Source: Streptomyces camponoticapitis (GTDB lineage: Bacteria > Actinomycetota > Actinomycetes > Streptomycetales > Streptomycetaceae). Taken from it: 64,000 bases of DNA. Below the pieces are notes generated by a model. That model was not told where the DNA came from. It ran no database searches and saw nothing but the letters and a program-made list of their open reading frames with translations. Below, in pieces: positions 61,837 through 64,000 of the stretch (its first letter is position 1; each line of letters begins with the position of its first letter). Both the position numbers and the translations under genes were made by a program. Location of the stretch: NCBI RefSeq assembly GCF_014646115.1, contig NZ_BMMV01000001.1, forward strand, positions 360,084-424,083. The letters run 5' to 3'.

Positions 61837-62475
61837 TCAGCCTTGCCGTACCGCGTACTTGAGCACCTTTTCACCCAGCACTTCCTCGATGTCGTCCAGC
61901 AGTGCGAGGGCTTCCCGCGAGGTCTCCTCGACGGTCCGGCCTTCGAGCATGCGGCGGGCGACGAACGCCATGAGCGTCCCGTGGGCCCAGGCGAGCTGAC
62001 CGGCCACCAGGGTGGGCAGGGTGTCGGCGGCGTCGGCTCCGGTCTCCCCGCGGAGCGTCCGCTCCAGGTTGTCCAGAACCTCCTGCTGGATGGAGAGGAG
62101 GCGGGACTGGAGTGAGTGCGATTCCCGGACGACCTTCATGAAGCGGTCGTATCCGCTGTGCAGTCCGATGGTGGGCGACACGGTCTCGGTCAGTTCCCGC
62201 AGTTCGCGCAGGACCGCGTCGGCGGCCGACTCGCCGGCGTCGCGCGCGCGTACGAACCGGGAGAGCCGGTCGACGATGCCCCTGCTGCGGTCGAGGAAGA
62301 GGTCTTCCTTCGTCGAGAAGTAGTTGTAGACCGTGTTGACGGAGACGTCCGAGGCCTCGGCGACCTCGGCGATGGTCACCGCGTCGAAGCCGCGCTCGAT
62401 GAACAGATGGGTGGCGACATCGGAGATGTACTGCCTGGTCTGGCGCTTCTTGCGCTCCCTGAGCCCTTCGGACAT
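61837..62475 (-). CDS. TetR-family regulator divergent from an ABC exporter
   Basis: This 212-residue regulator has the N-terminal HTH VTIAEVAEASDVSVNTVYNY (about residues 30-50) after a basic arm (RERKKRQTRQYISDVA). I chose ATG 62475; GTG 62484 is possible. The divergent exporter 110 bases away, with two AGTSACT sites between, fits the usual TetR control of an efflux pump. Confidence 0.88.
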   Translation of the reverse strand: MSEGLRERKKRQTRQYISDVATHLFIERGFDAVTIAEVAEASDVSVNTVYNYFSTKEDLFLDRSRGIVDRLSRFVRARDAGESAADAVLRELRELTETVSPTIGLHSGYDRFMKVVRESHSLQSRLLSIQQEVLDNLERTLRGETGADAADTLPTLVAGQLAWAHGTLMAFVARRMLEGRTVEETSREALALLDDIEEVLGEKVLKYAVRQG

Positions 62476-62529
62476 GCCCCTCACTGTAGAACGCGGATCG
62501 CACCGGCCGCCCGCGCCGGCATCCTGCTT

Positions 62530-62572
62530 GAGTCACTGCATTTTTGGGGTCGTTGCAAAATTTAAGTGACTC
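62530..62572. promoter_or_regulatory. Paired AGTSACT operator-like sites between tetR and ABC genes
   Basis: GAGTCACT (62530-62537) and AGTGACTC (62565-62572) form an inverted repeat 35 bases apart. Each AGTSACT is also a palindrome by itself. The space between is unusually AT-rich (TTTTT, AAAATTT) and probably holds the exporter promoter, so a TetR protein bound here would block it. Confidence 0.6.
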
Positions 62573-62587
62573 TGTTTTTCTGGGGCC

Positions 62588-63370
62588 ATGGCAATCATCA
62601 GTACAGCCGGGCTCGCCCGGTCCTTCTCCACGAAGCAGGGCACCGTCGAGGCGGTGCGCGGCATCGACCTGACCGTGCGGGCCGGGGAGATCCTCGGCTT
62701 CCTCGGTCCCAACGGGGCGGGCAAGACCACCACGCTGCGGATGCTCACGACACTGCTGGCGCCCACCGGCGGCGCGGCGACGGTCGCCGGGTTCGACCTC
62801 GCCCGGGAGCCCGCGCGGGTGCGGCGCAGGATCGGTTACGTGGCGCAGGCCGGCGGCGTCGACCCGTACGTCTCCGTACGCGAGGAACTGGTCACCCAGG
62901 CCCGGCTCTACCGGCTGACGAAGGCCGAAGCCGCCCTCCGCGCCGAGGAGTTGGCGTACGAACTCGATCTGTCAGAGCTGCTCGACCGCAAGTGCGCGGC
63001 GCTCTCCGGCGGCCAGCGCCGGCGCCTGGACATCGCGATGGGGCTGACCCACCGCCCCGAGGTGCTGTTCCTGGACGAGCCGACCACCGGCCTCGATCCC
63101 GGCAGCAGGGCCGGTCTGTGGGACCTGGTCCGCCGGATCCGCGAGGAGCACGGCACGACCGTCTTCCTCACCACGCACTACCTCGACGAGGCCGACGAAC
63201 TCTCCGACCGGCTGGTGGTCGTCGACCGGGGCGTGGTGGCGGCCGAGGGCACACCCGCCGAGCTGAAGCGGACGTACGGCGGCTCCCCCGGCGCCTCGCT
63301 CCAGTCCGCCTTCCTCGCGATCACCGGGCGCGCCCCCGCGCCGGACGACACCCTTCCCGTAGCCGTCTAG
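62588..63370 (+). CDS. ABC exporter ATPase (DrrA-type)
   Basis: This 260-residue ABC ATPase has Walker A FLGPNGAGKTTTLRML, the canonical signature LSGGQRRRLDIAMGL, Walker B VLFLDEPTTGLDPGS and the switch His in FLTTHYLDEADELS, all typical of DrrA drug-export ATPases. ATG 62588 lies just after the AT-rich promoter. It ends 12 bases before the permease gene. Substrate unknown; a hydrophobic drug is the usual guess. Confidence 0.9.
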   Translation: MAIISTAGLARSFSTKQGTVEAVRGIDLTVRAGEILGFLGPNGAGKTTTLRMLTTLLAPTGGAATVAGFDLAREPARVRRRIGYVAQAGGVDPYVSVREELVTQARLYRLTKAEAALRAEELAYELDLSELLDRKCAALSGGQRRRLDIAMGLTHRPEVLFLDEPTTGLDPGSRAGLWDLVRRIREEHGTTVFLTTHYLDEADELSDRLVVVDRGVVAAEGTPAELKRTYGGSPGASLQSAFLAITGRAPAPDDTLPVAV

Positions 63371-63382
63371 GAGGCTCCCGCC

Positions 63383-64000
63383 GTGTCCCCGCTCCCCTCG
63401 TCCCTGGTCCCGGACACCGCGCTGGTCTTCGGTCGGTACGCCCGTCAGACCCTGCGCTCCAAGTTCCAGATCCTCTTCGGCGTCCTGATGCCGCTGCTGT
63501 TCCTGTTCTTCTTCGGACCCCTGCTGACCGATCTCCCGCTCGGCGGGAAGACGGACTCCTGGCAGATCCTGGTCCCCGGGCTGCTGCTCCAACTCGCCCT
63601 GCTCGGTGCCTCGTTCGCGGGCTTCGCGATACTCGTCGAGAAGCAGACCGGGGTCCTCGAACGCATGCGGGTGACGCCGGTGAGCCGGCTCGCCCTGCTC
63701 CTGGGGAGAGTGCTGCGCGACGCGGCGCTCTTCGTCTTCCAGTCCGTGCTGCTGGTCCTCGCCGCGGTGGCGATGGGGCTGCGGGCACCGCTGGGCGGGA
63801 TCCTCATCGGGTTCGTCTTCGTCGCCGTCCTGGCAGCGGCGCTGGCCTCGCTCTCGTACGCGCTGGCGATGAAGGTCTCCACACCGCAGGAGTTCGGTCC
63901 CGTCATCAACGCGTTGACGATGCCGGTGATGCTGCTGTCCGGACTGGTGCTGCCGATGACGCTGGCGCCGGGCTGGCTGGACACGCTGTCGCACATCGTG
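63383..64000 (+). CDS. ABC-2 type permease (DrrB-like), 3' end outside window
   Basis: The visible 206 residues start at GTG 63383, eight bases after GGAGG. They include the cytoplasmic lead YARQTLRSKFQILFG, a first helix (VLMPLLFLFFFGPLL), then three to four more, and the ABC-2 signature region KQTGVLERMRVTPVSRLALL. The remaining C-terminal helices are lost at the right edge. It forms a two-gene exporter with the preceding ATPase. Confidence 0.87.
   Translation, partial: MSPLPSSLVPDTALVFGRYARQTLRSKFQILFGVLMPLLFLFFFGPLLTDLPLGGKTDSWQILVPGLLLQLALLGASFAGFAILVEKQTGVLERMRVTPVSRLALLLGRVLRDAALFVFQSVLLVLAAVAMGLRAPLGGILIGFVFVAVLAAALASLSYALAMKVSTPQEFGPVINALTMPVMLLSGLVLPMTLAPGWLDTLSHIV

Noticed and set aside
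1..64000. Prophage, integrative element, biosynthetic gene cluster, tRNA or rRNA
   Set aside because: No integrase, transposase, phage structural gene, polyketide or peptide synthetase, tRNA-like cloverleaf or rRNA sequence was seen. Base composition is uniform apart from short regulatory stretches.

Overview
The window is about 64 kb of very GC-rich actinobacterial chromosome, almost certainly Streptomyces. Codon third positions are G/C saturated, GTG starts are common, and several genes look leaderless. The pair of long coiled-coil proteins Scy and FilP (44371-49164) is a hallmark of polar growth in Streptomyces. From memory, the gene order resembles the S. coelicolor core region around pfkA2-pta-ackA-pyk2, icmA, scy-filP and nucS, so this reads as chromosome core rather than a genomic island. 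I saw no rRNA, tRNA, CRISPR array, intact insertion sequence or phage module.

Left part (1-14.6 kb). A membrane protein cut by the window edge is translationally coupled to a three-subunit molybdenum aldehyde/xanthine oxidoreductase of the PaoABC type (minus strand). A DctA-type dicarboxylate symporter lies divergent from a CitA/DcuS-like sensor kinase and its regulator. These are followed by a flavin oxidoreductase, a sugar ABC importer (lipoprotein plus two permeases, no ATPase gene) and an unusual protein built of Clp N-terminal repeats.

Central metabolism and envelope (14.6-35 kb). pfkA, pta, ackA and pyk form a glycolysis/acetate-overflow cluster. An operon of exported or membrane DUF6230, DUF6114 and Asp/Pro-rich proteins follows, then a thioredoxin-TPR protein, a TetR regulator, a winged-helix protein and icmA with a striking operator palindrome. 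Next come MarR and DUF3817 genes. The cellulose-synthase-like cslA, its copper radical oxidase glxA and a GH6 glucanase lipoprotein form a block between two DUF3817 paralogues.

Surface and regulation block (35-49 kb). Three AIM24-family genes overlap in one operon. A MarR regulator follows. A two-component system whose sensor has an Asp-rich extracytoplasmic loop is divergent from an exported, Asp-rich PepSY-repeat protein; the space between them carries phased CTTCAG repeats. Then come meaB, a thiolase, methylmalonyl-CoA epimerase, scy and filP. icmA, meaB, the epimerase and the thiolase suggest B12-dependent acyl-CoA metabolism, but no small B12-binding mutase subunit is present here.

Right part (49-64 kb). 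Two tandem ATPase/permease exporter pairs come first, then a small zinc-ribbon-like protein, a second flavin oxidoreductase, the mismatch endonuclease nucS, DinB and GNAT proteins, and a large membrane-anchored P-loop ATPase. A STAS protein, 3-hydroxybutyryl-CoA dehydrogenase and a TetR gene divergent from a DrrAB-type exporter follow; the exporter permease runs off the right edge. The best candidates for under-described biology are the Asp-rich PepSY/two-component locus, the DUF6230/DUF6114 operon, the triple AIM24 operon and the icmA operator.
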